From JAIPAN01 sp040403555 (GTDB lineage: Bacteria > Bacteroidota > Bacteroidia > Sphingobacteriales > Sphingobacteriaceae), in contig JBBAKN010000003.1 of the NCBI GenBank assembly GCA_040403555.1, positions 310,001 to 374,000 on the forward strand: a stretch of 64,000 nt of DNA, given 5' to 3'. Below the pieces are notes generated by a model. It was given only the letters and a program-made list of their open reading frames with translations. It did no database searches and was not told where the DNA came from. The position numbers were made by a program, and so were the translations under genes. Of the stretch, positions 50,656 to 59,147 are shown one piece after another (the stretch's first letter is position 1; the number at the start of each line of letters is the position of its first letter).

Positions 50656-51696
50656 TTAGTATCTGAATTCTTTAATGAGTTCTACGGCGTATTTCACGTT
50701 ATCAAACGGGATATCGGGCATAACCCCATGGCCTAAATTGAAAATAAATCCATCTTCGCCACGCATACGTTCAAATAAACGATGAATGCGATCTTTAATC
50801 ACCGATTTATCTGCATATAAAATATGTGGATCTAAATTTCCTTGTACGGCCATACCTGCAGGCAAGCGATGTTTGATGTCTTTCAAATCAACATTCCAAT
50901 CTATGGATACTACATCGGGTTTTGCTTCGGCCATTAATGGCGCAAATACCGAGCTGCCTTTACAAAAAGAAATTACCGGAATGTCTTTTCGGTGTAGGCC
51001 TGCAATAATTTGTTGAATGTATTGATGCGAAAATTCGCGATAATCGTCCCAAGAGAGTGCCTGTGCCCAGCTATCGAAAATTTGAACGGCATTAACACCG
51101 GCCGCTATTTGTAAGTTCAAATAATCGGTAGTTACTTTTGCAATCTTAGCCAATAGTTTATGCGCCAATTCCGGATGATTGTGGAGCATCAGCTTGGTTA
51201 ATTTAAAATCTTTAGAAGAGCCCCCTTCTACCAAATAGCTCATTACTGTAAAGGGTGCACCGGCAAATCCAATGAGGGGTATGCTACCGTTTAAGCGTTG
51301 CTGCACCACTTTAATGGCATCGGCCACATATTGCAAACGATCGCCAACCTCGGTTTCTAGCGCATCTACATCGGCAGCAGTACGAACCGGATTGGCAAAT
51401 TTAGGGCCAATACCTTGGGTAAAACTTAAATCGCCTCCCATTGCTTCGCCGGTTACCAAAATATCGGAAAATAAAATGGCGGCATCAATACCCAATAAAT
51501 CTACCGGCAACATGGTTACATCGGCGGCAATTTCGGGTGTTTTGCACATCTCCAAAAACGAATATTTGTTTTTAATTTCCCAATACTCGGGCATAAAGCG
51601 ACCTGCCTGACGCATCATCCAAACGGGTGGGCGTTCGGTTTTTTGAGAAAATGCAGCTTTTATAAATAAAGAATCTAATTGGTTTGGTATACTCAC
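50656..51696 (-). CDS. hemE: Uroporphyrinogen decarboxylase
   Basis: Decarboxylates uroporphyrinogen III to coproporphyrinogen III. 346 residues. RPPVWMMRQAGRFMPEY (about 22-38) is the substrate-binding signature, with GFAGAPFTVMSYLVEGG (about 142-158) and the catalytic Asp in ILFSDIL. C-terminal FNLGHGVMPDIP is standard. Overlaps the TPR gene by 4 nt. Confidence 0.97.
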   Translation of the reverse strand: MSIPNQLDSLFIKAAFSQKTERPPVWMMRQAGRFMPEYWEIKNKYSFLEMCKTPEIAADVTMLPVDLLGIDAAILFSDILVTGEAMGGDLSFTQGIGPKFANPVRTAADVDALETEVGDRLQYVADAIKVVQQRLNGSIPLIGFAGAPFTVMSYLVEGGSSKDFKLTKLMLHNHPELAHKLLAKIAKVTTDYLNLQIAAGVNAVQIFDSWAQALSWDDYREFSHQYIQQIIAGLHRKDIPVISFCKGSSVFAPLMAEAKPDVVSIDWNVDLKDIKHRLPAGMAVQGNLDPHILYADKSVIKDRIHRLFERMRGEDGFIFNLGHGVMPDIPFDNVKYAVELIKEFRY

Positions 51697-52211
51697 GATT
51701 TTTTGGGGATTTCTTGTTCTATTTTTTCTATTATCAATTTTACTCTGGAAGTAATTTTGAGTGATTTAGCTTTTTCTACGTACACTTGAGCACGTTCAAA
51801 TTCTTTTTCACGAAGGCTTATATTGGCCAAATGAGTCCATACCAAAGCTTTATCGCTGGCATTACGCAAGGGGTAGCGGGTAGCCAATTGAAAGTGGCGC
51901 TCAGCCTCTTCGTAATTTTGGCGGTGCAATTCAATATTGCCATAAATAAATTCATAAAACCCTCTGCGGTGTTTGTTTAAACGCTCCGGATCAGGTACTT
52001 CTTGTAACAATTCTTCGGCTCTATCGTAATTTTTTAGATGAAATTCTTTAGCAGCCATTACCACAGTGCCTTCGGTAAAATAACCCCAAACTAATAATAG
52101 TATGCCTAAACCAAGAATTATGGCGATAGGATACACCTTTTCGTTTAGGGTCCAAGCCAAAAGCAACAAGCCCATTAGTATAACAAGTAGGCGAACTTTA
52201 CGAGTAAACAT
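51693..52211 (-). CDS. Membrane-anchored TPR-like protein
   Basis: 172 residues, not a named family to me. Two N-terminal transmembrane helices (about 8-22 and 28-46), followed by about three TPR-like helical pairs (AAKEFHLKNYDRAEELLQEV; YGNIELHRQNYEEAERHFQLA; LANISLREKEFERAQVYVEKA). TPRs mediate protein contacts. It overlaps the response regulator (1 nt) and hemE (4 nt), so it is expressed with haem synthesis genes; whether it scaffolds the enzymes is speculation. Confidence 0.75.
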   Translation of the reverse strand: MFTRKVRLLVILMGLLLLAWTLNEKVYPIAIILGLGILLLVWGYFTEGTVVMAAKEFHLKNYDRAEELLQEVPDPERLNKHRRGFYEFIYGNIELHRQNYEEAERHFQLATRYPLRNASDKALVWTHLANISLREKEFERAQVYVEKAKSLKITSRVKLIIEKIEQEIPKKS

Positions 52212-52912
52212 TAGCTATCCATAAATTTATAACCTACTCCTCTAATAGAATGGAAATAGGTTGGGTTTTTCTGATCGGGTTCAAAATATTTACGAAACGT
52301 AAGAATAAAATTATCGATGGTTCGGGTTGATGGATACACATCATAATTCCATACGGTTTCTAAAATTTGTTCTCTAGAAACGGCTTCGTTTTTGCGTTCA
52401 ATAAGTAATTTAAGCAACATGGTTTCTTTTTTGGTAAGTGCCACCATGGTACCATCGTCTTGCTTCAGCTCAAATGAGTTGAAATAAATTGTTTTGTCAC
52501 CAATGCGGTACGATTGCAATTCTTTTAAATCATCGCCCTTGAGGCTACGTTTTACCAAAATACCTACCCGTAAAATTAATTCTTCCAGGTTAAAGGGTTT
52601 GGTTAAATAATCGTCAGCACCTTTTTTAAGGCCAGCCACCCGATCTTCGCTCGTATTTTTAGCCGTTAAAAACATAATGGGTACTTCCGAGTTTTCTAAA
52701 CGGATAGTTTCGGCCACCTGAAAGCCATCTATCTCTGGTAACATCACATCTAAAATAATTAGGTTGAAGCGCTCTTCTTTGAAAATTTTTAGCGCCTTTT
52801 TCCCATCTGTTGCCGTACTTACTTTATAGCCCTCCAACTCAAGGTTTAGCTTAATGGCATCGAGTAAATGAAGCTCGTCTTCTACTAATAAAATACGTTT
52901 TTTAGATATCAT
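52211..52912 (-). CDS. OmpR-family response regulator
   Basis: 233 residues from ATG 52912 (MISKKRILLVEDE). Receiver domain about 5-120 with acidic pocket EDE, phospho-acceptor D55 in ILDVMLPEIDGF, and the conserved Lys in TKPFNLEEL. A C-terminal winged helix (about 135-233) has RTIDNFILTFRKYFEPD as recognition region. A longer reading by eight codons lies in the kinase gene and is less likely. Pairs with the upstream kinase (11 nt overlap) inside the haem operon. Confidence 0.94.
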   Translation of the reverse strand: MISKKRILLVEDELHLLDAIKLNLELEGYKVSTATDGKKALKIFKEERFNLIILDVMLPEIDGFQVAETIRLENSEVPIMFLTAKNTSEDRVAGLKKGADDYLTKPFNLEELILRVGILVKRSLKGDDLKELQSYRIGDKTIYFNSFELKQDDGTMVALTKKETMLLKLLIERKNEAVSREQILETVWNYDVYPSTRTIDNFILTFRKYFEPDQKNPTYFHSIRGVGYKFMDS

Positions 52913-53780
52913 GGGGTTGATTAAAGGTGATTTCAAATATAGTGCCTGTTGGGGTGTTATCTACCACCTGTATACTTGCTTGATGTGTTTCTAATACCTT
53001 TTTCACAATATATAAACCCAAGCCAGTACCTTTTGTTTGACGAGTATCTTCGCTACCAATACGGTAAAATTTTTCGAAAATACGGTTTTTTTCTGCATCG
53101 GGTATGCCAGTACCCTGATCTGCTACCCGCATACAAATTTGCCCATTAGTGCTTTCTAAACTTACCTGCACTTCGGCACAAGCAGGTGAATATTTTACGG
53201 CATTTTCAATCAAATTAATCAATACCGAATTCATAGCAAATGCATCGCCAATTAAATACATATTGGGGCTAGCAGTACACTTAATCGTTTGTGAATTGCA
53301 AGCATGTACTTGTAAGCGTTCTACCACTTTTTCTACTAATTCTGATAGGTTAAATTTATCTTTCGGAAAACTATACGAACTATTTTCAATCTTCGTAGCC
53401 AAGAGCATATTCTCTACTAAATCGTCTAGTCGTTCAATATCTTTTAAAGAATTACCCAAGAGTGCTTGCTGTTGTTCGGTAGTTAACACTCTTTTTAAAA
53501 TGGTTTGCAACGAAAGTTTTATAGAAGCCAAAGGCGATTTTAACTCGTGTGTAACCGATAGTAAAAAGTTTTTTTGCTGATGCGCCAACTTCTCTTGGCG
53601 GCTAAGCGTTTTGTGAATTTGTATAATACCAATACACACTAAAAATAAAAAAACAGCTCCCTCACCCAGTACCATCAATTTACGATCGGGCTCAGCTTTT
53701 ATTAATAAATAGCCCCACCACGCCATTTGGGCGAATACGTAAAACGTAACTACATAAAATAGTAAGAGTGCTTTGCGCAT
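52902..53780 (-). CDS. Membrane sensor histidine kinase
   Basis: 292 residues. Two transmembrane helices (about 5-26 and 37-56) joined by a loop of about ten residues, so there is no periplasmic sensor domain; the signal is probably in the membrane or cytoplasm. HisKA with phospho-acceptor H78 in SVTHELKSPL; HATPase_c with N box (NLIENAVKYSP), G1 (DQGTGIPD), F box and G2 (GTGLGLYIVK). Two nt after hemL. Cognate of the following regulator. Confidence 0.93.
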   Translation of the reverse strand: MRKALLLFYVVTFYVFAQMAWWGYLLIKAEPDRKLMVLGEGAVFLFLVCIGIIQIHKTLSRQEKLAHQQKNFLLSVTHELKSPLASIKLSLQTILKRVLTTEQQQALLGNSLKDIERLDDLVENMLLATKIENSSYSFPKDKFNLSELVEKVVERLQVHACNSQTIKCTASPNMYLIGDAFAMNSVLINLIENAVKYSPACAEVQVSLESTNGQICMRVADQGTGIPDAEKNRIFEKFYRIGSEDTRQTKGTGLGLYIVKKVLETHQASIQVVDNTPTGTIFEITFNQPHDI

Positions 53781-53782
53781 GC

Positions 53783-55156
53783 TTATTTCTTTCTAAAAAC
53801 AATGTCTAAACTTTCAAAGATAGCCCTTTTTGCCTTCTCTAAATCAATTTTGGTATGTGCCGCCGAAACGAAGCCAACTTCGTAACCCGATGGGCCCATA
53901 TAAATCTCACGATTTAACAATTCGCGGTGCATGATTTTGAATTTATCCATACTGGCAGGGTCGATTTCCTCAGCTGTTTTAATATCTTTTTTAGTAAAGG
54001 CGAACCAGAAAATAGAACCAACTGTAAACACTCTAAAGGCATAGTTGTGCGTATCGACATAACGTTGTATCGATTCTACAAACTCTTGGGTTTTGGCGTT
54101 TAATTCTTTATAAAAACCCGGCTTAGCCAATTCAGATAATTGGGCAATACCCGCCGCCATAGCCACCGGATTCCCTGAAAGGGTACCGGCTTGGTAAACC
54201 GCACCATCGGGTGAAATATGACCCATTATGGTAGCCGAAGCTCCGTAAGCCCCTACTGGTAAACCGCCGCCAATAATTTTACCATAGGTAACAATATCGG
54301 GCTGCACGTCGTAATATGCAGCAGCGCCTTCAAAACCTAGGCGAAAGCCTGTAATCACCTCATCAAAAATTAATAGGCTTTTGTTTTTGGTGCAAATATC
54401 TCTTAAGAAATGAACAAAGGCTTTATCCTGAATTAATAAGCCATTATTTGCCGGAACGCCCTCAATAATAACCGCTGCTAGTTGATTTTTAAATTGTTTA
54501 AAGGCTTCTTTAACTGCTTTTTGATCGTTTAATGGAACCACAATGGTTTCATCGGCAAAAGATTTTGGGATACCTGCCGATGAGCTTTCGCCGAACGTAA
54601 CCAAGCCTGAGCCAGCTTTTACCAATAAACTATCTACGTGGCCATGGTAACAGCCTTCAAATTTTAAAATTTTATCTCGTTTAGTGTACCCTCTGGCCAA
54701 ACGAATGGCCGACATAACGGCTTCGGTACCTGAACTTACGAAACGAATTTTTTCCAAATATTTATTATGACTTAGAATTAATTCGGCCAATTCGTTTTCT
54801 AGTGCAGTTGGCGCACCAAAGCTCATGCCTTTTTGCATCACTTCAGTTACTTTTTCGCGAACGGCTGGATGGTTATGTCCTAAAATAAGCGGACCCCAAG
54901 AACAACAAAAATCAATAAATTCATTTCCATCAGCATCCCATAAACGACACCCGTCGCCTTTCTCAATAAAAAGTGGCGTACCGTAAACCGATTTAAATGC
55001 TCTTACCGGGCTATTTACACCACCTGGGAAATACTGTTTAGCTTGTTCATATAATTCAGCCGAACGATCTCGGTTTATATCCGGTTTATCGGCGTGAAAA
55101 ATAGGTATGCTAACTTCTTCCTTTTTTGAGAATAACTTGGATAAAAAATTGGCCAT
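53783..55156 (-). CDS. hemL: Glutamate-1-semialdehyde 2,1-aminomutase
   Basis: PLP enzyme converting glutamate-1-semialdehyde to 5-aminolevulinate in the C5 route. 457 residues; the core starts at about residue 30 (RSAELYEQAKQYFPGGVNSPVRAF), so there is a basic N-terminal extension of about 28 residues. That makes the start uncertain. PLP lysine in TYGKIIGGGLPVGAYG; VSSGTEAVMSAIRLARGYT is the substrate signature. Between hemB (26 nt) and the kinase gene. Confidence 0.95.
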   Translation of the reverse strand: MANFLSKLFSKKEEVSIPIFHADKPDINRDRSAELYEQAKQYFPGGVNSPVRAFKSVYGTPLFIEKGDGCRLWDADGNEFIDFCCSWGPLILGHNHPAVREKVTEVMQKGMSFGAPTALENELAELILSHNKYLEKIRFVSSGTEAVMSAIRLARGYTKRDKILKFEGCYHGHVDSLLVKAGSGLVTFGESSSAGIPKSFADETIVVPLNDQKAVKEAFKQFKNQLAAVIIEGVPANNGLLIQDKAFVHFLRDICTKNKSLLIFDEVITGFRLGFEGAAAYYDVQPDIVTYGKIIGGGLPVGAYGASATIMGHISPDGAVYQAGTLSGNPVAMAAGIAQLSELAKPGFYKELNAKTQEFVESIQRYVDTHNYAFRVFTVGSIFWFAFTKKDIKTAEEIDPASMDKFKIMHRELLNREIYMGPSGYEVGFVSAAHTKIDLEKAKRAIFESLDIVFRKK

Positions 55157-55182
55157 AATTTGTTTTTTAAATATAACGGGGC

Positions 55183-56151
55183 TTATAACCAGTTATTTTC
55201 TAAAATTTCTCGTGCGTGATAGGTAATAATGATGTTTGCGCCAGCTCGGCTAAAGGCAAACATGTTTTCCATTATCACCTTTTGTGCATCAATCCAACCG
55301 GCTTGTGCGGCAGCTTTTACCATGCTGTATTCGCCCGAAACGTTGTAACAAGCCACTGGTAATTGCGTTTGTTGGCTTAAGTTTTGAATCACATCTAAAT
55401 AAGCTAAAGCTGGTTTTACCATTAAAATATCAGCTCCTTCATCTTCGTCTAAAAAAGCTTCCCGCATCATTTCATTCGGGTTTCGGAAATCCATTTGATA
55501 GGCTTTACGATCGCCTTTGCTTGGCGCCGAATCGGCTGCTTCGCGGAAAGGACCATAATAAGCCGAAGCAAATTTAATGCTGTAGCTCATAATGGCGGTA
55601 TTTAGGAATTGGTGTTCATCCAGCAAATCGCGAATGGCACCCACTCGACCGTCCATCATATCCGAAGGGGCTACCATATCGGCGCCAGCTTCTGCGTGTG
55701 ACAAGGCCATTTTAGCCAAAATAGCTACAGTTTCATCGTTTTGTACGTAATCATTGTGCAAAATACCGCAATGCCCGTGTGTGGTATACGCACAAGTACA
55801 CACGTCGGTAATCACGTAAATAGCATCGCCAAAAGCATTCTTTAATTCGCGAACGGCTTGGGCCACCAACGAATCTTGGTGGTAGGCCGAGCTAGCATCT
55901 TCACATTTATTCTCTCCAACGCCAAATAATAGCACTTTATTTAACCCAAATTTCAAACCCTCGGCTACATCTTTTACCAACATATCTACCGAGAAATGAA
56001 AAATACCCGGCATGGCAACAATGGGATGTTTTACACCCTTGCCCGGTACTACAAAATATGGGTACACAAACATGTCTTTTGATAAACGTGTTTCGGCTAC
56101 TAATTCCCGTATAATGGGGTTTTTGCGTAATCTTCTGGGGCGTATATGCAT
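55183..56151 (-). CDS. hemB: Delta-aminolevulinic acid dehydratase (porphobilinogen synthase)
   Basis: Condenses two 5-aminolevulinates to porphobilinogen. 322 residues. CTCAYTTHGHCGIL (about 117-130) is the zinc-type cysteine cluster. The two Schiff-base lysines are in YSIKFASAYYGPFR and ILMVKPALAY. PSDMMDGRVGAIR is conserved. Three nt after hemCD. Confidence 0.97.
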   Translation of the reverse strand: MHIRPRRLRKNPIIRELVAETRLSKDMFVYPYFVVPGKGVKHPIVAMPGIFHFSVDMLVKDVAEGLKFGLNKVLLFGVGENKCEDASSAYHQDSLVAQAVRELKNAFGDAIYVITDVCTCAYTTHGHCGILHNDYVQNDETVAILAKMALSHAEAGADMVAPSDMMDGRVGAIRDLLDEHQFLNTAIMSYSIKFASAYYGPFREAADSAPSKGDRKAYQMDFRNPNEMMREAFLDEDEGADILMVKPALAYLDVIQNLSQQTQLPVACYNVSGEYSMVKAAAQAGWIDAQKVIMENMFAFSRAGANIIITYHAREILENNWL

Positions 56152-56154
56152 GGG

Positions 56155-57756
56155 CTAATAAGTTAAACCAAACACCGCTTCTGCCAGGCCTATTTCGTCT
56201 GGAGAGTAGGGTAAGGTATAGGTTACATTTAGTTGATCGAACTTTTTGCCAGTTGATTTGCCAATGCAAATAACTTGCTGACCTGGCTCTAGTAGGTTAT
56301 TGGTAAAATAGGCATCTACGTTGGAGGGGCTGGTAAAAACCAATACCTCGGCAGCAGATGGATCGCAATTTTCATCCATTTCGGTTTCGTAAACCGGTAA
56401 ATCAATAATTTTGGTTGCTTTGTTTAGTGCTTGCTGTATGGTGCGCAAGGAATCTTTGGCGCCAGGAAAAAGTACGGTGCTGCCATTGGCCAATTTGGCA
56501 AAATCTTTAGCAATATCTTGTGTATCAATACCATCTTCTTCGCCGTTAAAATCAGGCACAATGCCGTAGCGTCGTAACATTTCTTCGGAGGCTCTGCCAA
56601 TTACCCCATATTTTACTTTTTTAGGCATTTGAGGAGATAATGAAAAGAAACATTCAATGGCATTTTTACTGCTAAAAAAGATCCAATCTACTCGTTTTAG
56701 AATAAAGGGATCGAGTTTATTAATAATCGGAAAAATTTTAATTAAAGAGCGATCGTCTAATTGGATTTGATATTTTTCTAAGGCTTTGCGGAAGTAGCTG
56801 GTTTCGGGCAGTATTCTGCTAATAAACACATTGCTCGGAAATTTTCGATCCGGATTAAATTTAGCTACAATTTCTTCGGCTAGACCTTTAGTGCTGCTTG
56901 CCGATAAAAACAATCTATCTGGGAAATCATCGCCATCTTTGGCTTTGGAAGTCCATACTTCGTAGCTATTGCCTTCCTTTCTACAATAGCAGCCTAGGGG
57001 CATGTGGCAACCGCCTTCAAATAATTGCAATACTTTACGTTCCACAGCAATTTCTTTGGCTACCGCAGCATTATGCAAAGGTTTTAATAATTCAGCTAAA
57101 TCGGTATCATTTTCACGTATCTGGATGGCCAATACGCCTTGTGCCGGTGCCGGAATAAATTCCATAGGATCTAATTCCTCGACGTAAAATTCACTTAAAT
57201 CGATACCCAAACGGCTGACCCCTGCTTTGGCAATCATAATGGCATCGTAATCTTCATCGCGAAGTTTTTGTATGCGGGTAGGCACATTACCACGTAAATC
57301 TTCCACCTCTAAATCTGGGCGAAAGGCCAATAATTGTGCTTTTCGGCGATTAGAAGAGGTACCTACTGTACCACCAAACTTAACCGATAACTTTTGCTGT
57401 ACGTCTACACAATCTTTCAAAATCAACAGTAATTCTGAAGGATCTTCTCGTTCTGAAACAGCGGCAATGGTTAAACCTGCAGGATGGGTAGTGGGTAAAT
57501 CTTTATGAGAATGTACCGCTATATCGATATTCCCGTTTAGCAGTTCTTCTTCTAGCTCCTTGGTAAAAAAACCTTTTCCTTCTAGTTTATCTAAACGCAA
57601 GTTTAAAATAGTATCGCCTTGGGTTTTAATAATTTTTAATTCAGCAGCAATACCTATTTCAGCCAAATTATTTTTCACAAAATTAGCTTGCCAAAGCGCT
57701 AAATCGCTACCCCGAGTTCCAATAATTAAAGGATATTTTAAGGAGTTGGCTTTCAT
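56155..57756 (-). CDS. hemC-hemD: Fused porphobilinogen deaminase / uroporphyrinogen-III synthase
   Basis: 533 residues, about 220 more than HemC alone. N-terminal HemC (about 8-305): IGTRGSDLALWQ, KGFFTKELE, HSHKDLPT, and the dipyrromethane cofactor cysteine C250 in FEGGCHMPLGCY (E. coli C242). The C-terminal part (about 315-533) fits uroporphyrinogen-III synthase: WIFFSSKNAIECFF, GVIGRASEEML, LFPGAKDSLRTIQ, VYETE and FTSPSNVDAYF. The fusion covers two consecutive steps and may channel unstable hydroxymethylbilane. No separate hemD is seen in the cluster. Confidence 0.94.
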   Translation of the reverse strand: MKANSLKYPLIIGTRGSDLALWQANFVKNNLAEIGIAAELKIIKTQGDTILNLRLDKLEGKGFFTKELEEELLNGNIDIAVHSHKDLPTTHPAGLTIAAVSEREDPSELLLILKDCVDVQQKLSVKFGGTVGTSSNRRKAQLLAFRPDLEVEDLRGNVPTRIQKLRDEDYDAIMIAKAGVSRLGIDLSEFYVEELDPMEFIPAPAQGVLAIQIRENDTDLAELLKPLHNAAVAKEIAVERKVLQLFEGGCHMPLGCYCRKEGNSYEVWTSKAKDGDDFPDRLFLSASSTKGLAEEIVAKFNPDRKFPSNVFISRILPETSYFRKALEKYQIQLDDRSLIKIFPIINKLDPFILKRVDWIFFSSKNAIECFFSLSPQMPKKVKYGVIGRASEEMLRRYGIVPDFNGEEDGIDTQDIAKDFAKLANGSTVLFPGAKDSLRTIQQALNKATKIIDLPVYETEMDENCDPSAAEVLVFTSPSNVDAYFTNNLLEPGQQVICIGKSTGKKFDQLNVTYTLPYSPDEIGLAEAVFGLTY

Positions 57757-57798
57757 GAAAATGGATGAATGGGTTAAGTTATTTAAATTGGTGAAAAA

Positions 57799-59016
57799 TT
57801 AGCAGTTATCTACCAAAATTTCTTTGGCCATTACCATCGGCACGCTGATGTATTTTTTCTCCATATAGGCAATTACTTTTTCGAGTACTAGTAGAGAATT
57901 GGGGTCTAAATTCTGTATATCTGCGGCAAAAACCGAGTTCATTGCCGTTTCTTTTATTTCTTTAATACGCTCTGGCACTTGACGCATGGCTAACTCAACA
58001 CGGCGCTGTTTTAAAATTTGTTTGAAATCTTGGAGGTGTTGCTCAATAATTTTTTCGGCATTTACCAATTCGTGGTAACGTTCTTGCTTATTCCGTTCGG
58101 CAACTTCTTGCAGGCCATGCACTTCGATAAAATGAATAGAATTATTTTTCAACACATCCGGATGGGTATCGTTTGGTATGGCTAAATCTAAAACCAATTT
58201 TTTATCGGTATCTCCAGCCAATAAATTAGTATAAACTTCGGGAGTAATAATGGGTTCTACAGAACTTGTGCAAGTAATTAAAATATCAAACCCTTTGTTA
58301 TAGGTTGATAAATCTTCTAGCGGAAAAGCTTCGCCATTTAATTCGGCAGCCAAAGCTTGTGCTTTAGATAAGGTACGATTAAATATTGCAAAGTTTGAAT
58401 ATTTATGTTTTTGAAGATACTTGGCAATTAATTGATTGGTTTCACCGGCACCCACTAACAATACACGAGCATTGGTAAAGGTATTTACTTTTCGTAATTC
58501 TCGGTAAGCTAAAGATACCACCGAAATGGGGTTACAGGCAATTTGCGTATCCGTATAAACCGATTTAGCGGTTTTAACTACCTGATCCATTATTAATCGA
58601 AGGTAATCGCCTGTAAAGCCTAGTGATTTACATTTTTCATACGATTGACGCAATTGAGCCAAAATTTCTTTTTCGCCTACCACCAAGCTTTCTAAAGAAC
58701 ATGATACTCTAAATAAGTGATTGAGGGCTTCTACGCTTTCGTACACAACAGCTTGTGAAGCCAATGTAGCAATGTCTGCCCCAATAGACAAGGTAGACAG
58801 AAAAGTTTCGACAAATGAAGGGCTTAATGCCTCTTCATGAGTAAATACAAATTCAATGCGATTACAGGTACTGATATAAAAGATTTCAGAAATAGCCAAT
58901 TGGTTTTTTAGTGATAGCAAATAGCTTTCAATCAACTCATCGCTGATTACTAATTTCCCTAAGTCTTTTAAATCGACTTTTTGGTGGGTAAAGGCTATTA
59001 CTTTTAAATTCTTCAA
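57799..59016 (-). CDS. hemA: Glutamyl-tRNA reductase
   Basis: First committed step of the C5 haem route, making glutamate-1-semialdehyde from glutamyl-tRNA. 405 residues. Nucleophile C51 in STCNRIEFVF; GEKEILAQLRQ (about 117-127); NADPH-binding VLLVGAGETNQLIAKYL (about 185-201) and NRTLSKAQ. C-terminal helical dimerisation region. Heads the haem operon with a promoter immediately upstream; hemCD follows by 42 nt. Confidence 0.97.
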   Translation of the reverse strand: MKNLKVIAFTHQKVDLKDLGKLVISDELIESYLLSLKNQLAISEIFYISTCNRIEFVFTHEEALSPSFVETFLSTLSIGADIATLASQAVVYESVEALNHLFRVSCSLESLVVGEKEILAQLRQSYEKCKSLGFTGDYLRLIMDQVVKTAKSVYTDTQIACNPISVVSLAYRELRKVNTFTNARVLLVGAGETNQLIAKYLQKHKYSNFAIFNRTLSKAQALAAELNGEAFPLEDLSTYNKGFDILITCTSSVEPIITPEVYTNLLAGDTDKKLVLDLAIPNDTHPDVLKNNSIHFIEVHGLQEVAERNKQERYHELVNAEKIIEQHLQDFKQILKQRRVELAMRQVPERIKEIKETAMNSVFAADIQNLDPNSLLVLEKVIAYMEKKYISVPMVMAKEILVDNC

Positions 59017-59033
59017 GACTGTTTTTTGAGAAA

Positions 59034-59041
59034 CAAAAATA
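59034..59041 (-). promoter_or_regulatory. -7 promoter element of the haem operon
   Basis: Minus-strand TATTTTTG; predicted leader about 11 nt, so no room for a riboswitch. Confidence 0.55.
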
Positions 59042-59064
59042 GAAAATTGAAGGAGGGGAACTGT

Positions 59065-59122
59065 CAGTCCTTTGTAAAACCAACGGTATTTAGAATGGAT
59101 ATAAATTGGCTAAAAAGGACTG
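59065..59122. repeat. Long-armed inverted repeat between ispG and hemA
   Basis: CAGTCCTTT (59065-59073) and AAAGGACTG (59114-59122) are perfect 9 bp arms 40 bp apart. No U tract follows directly. It may be part of the ispG 3' end or an operator for hemA. Confidence 0.4.
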
Positions 59123-59147
59123 AAATGGTGCCTTTTTAACTAAAATT

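Noticed and set aside
59017..59147. Riboswitch or T-box ahead of hemA
   Set aside because: The predicted leader is only about 11 nt, and no conserved riboswitch core was seen.
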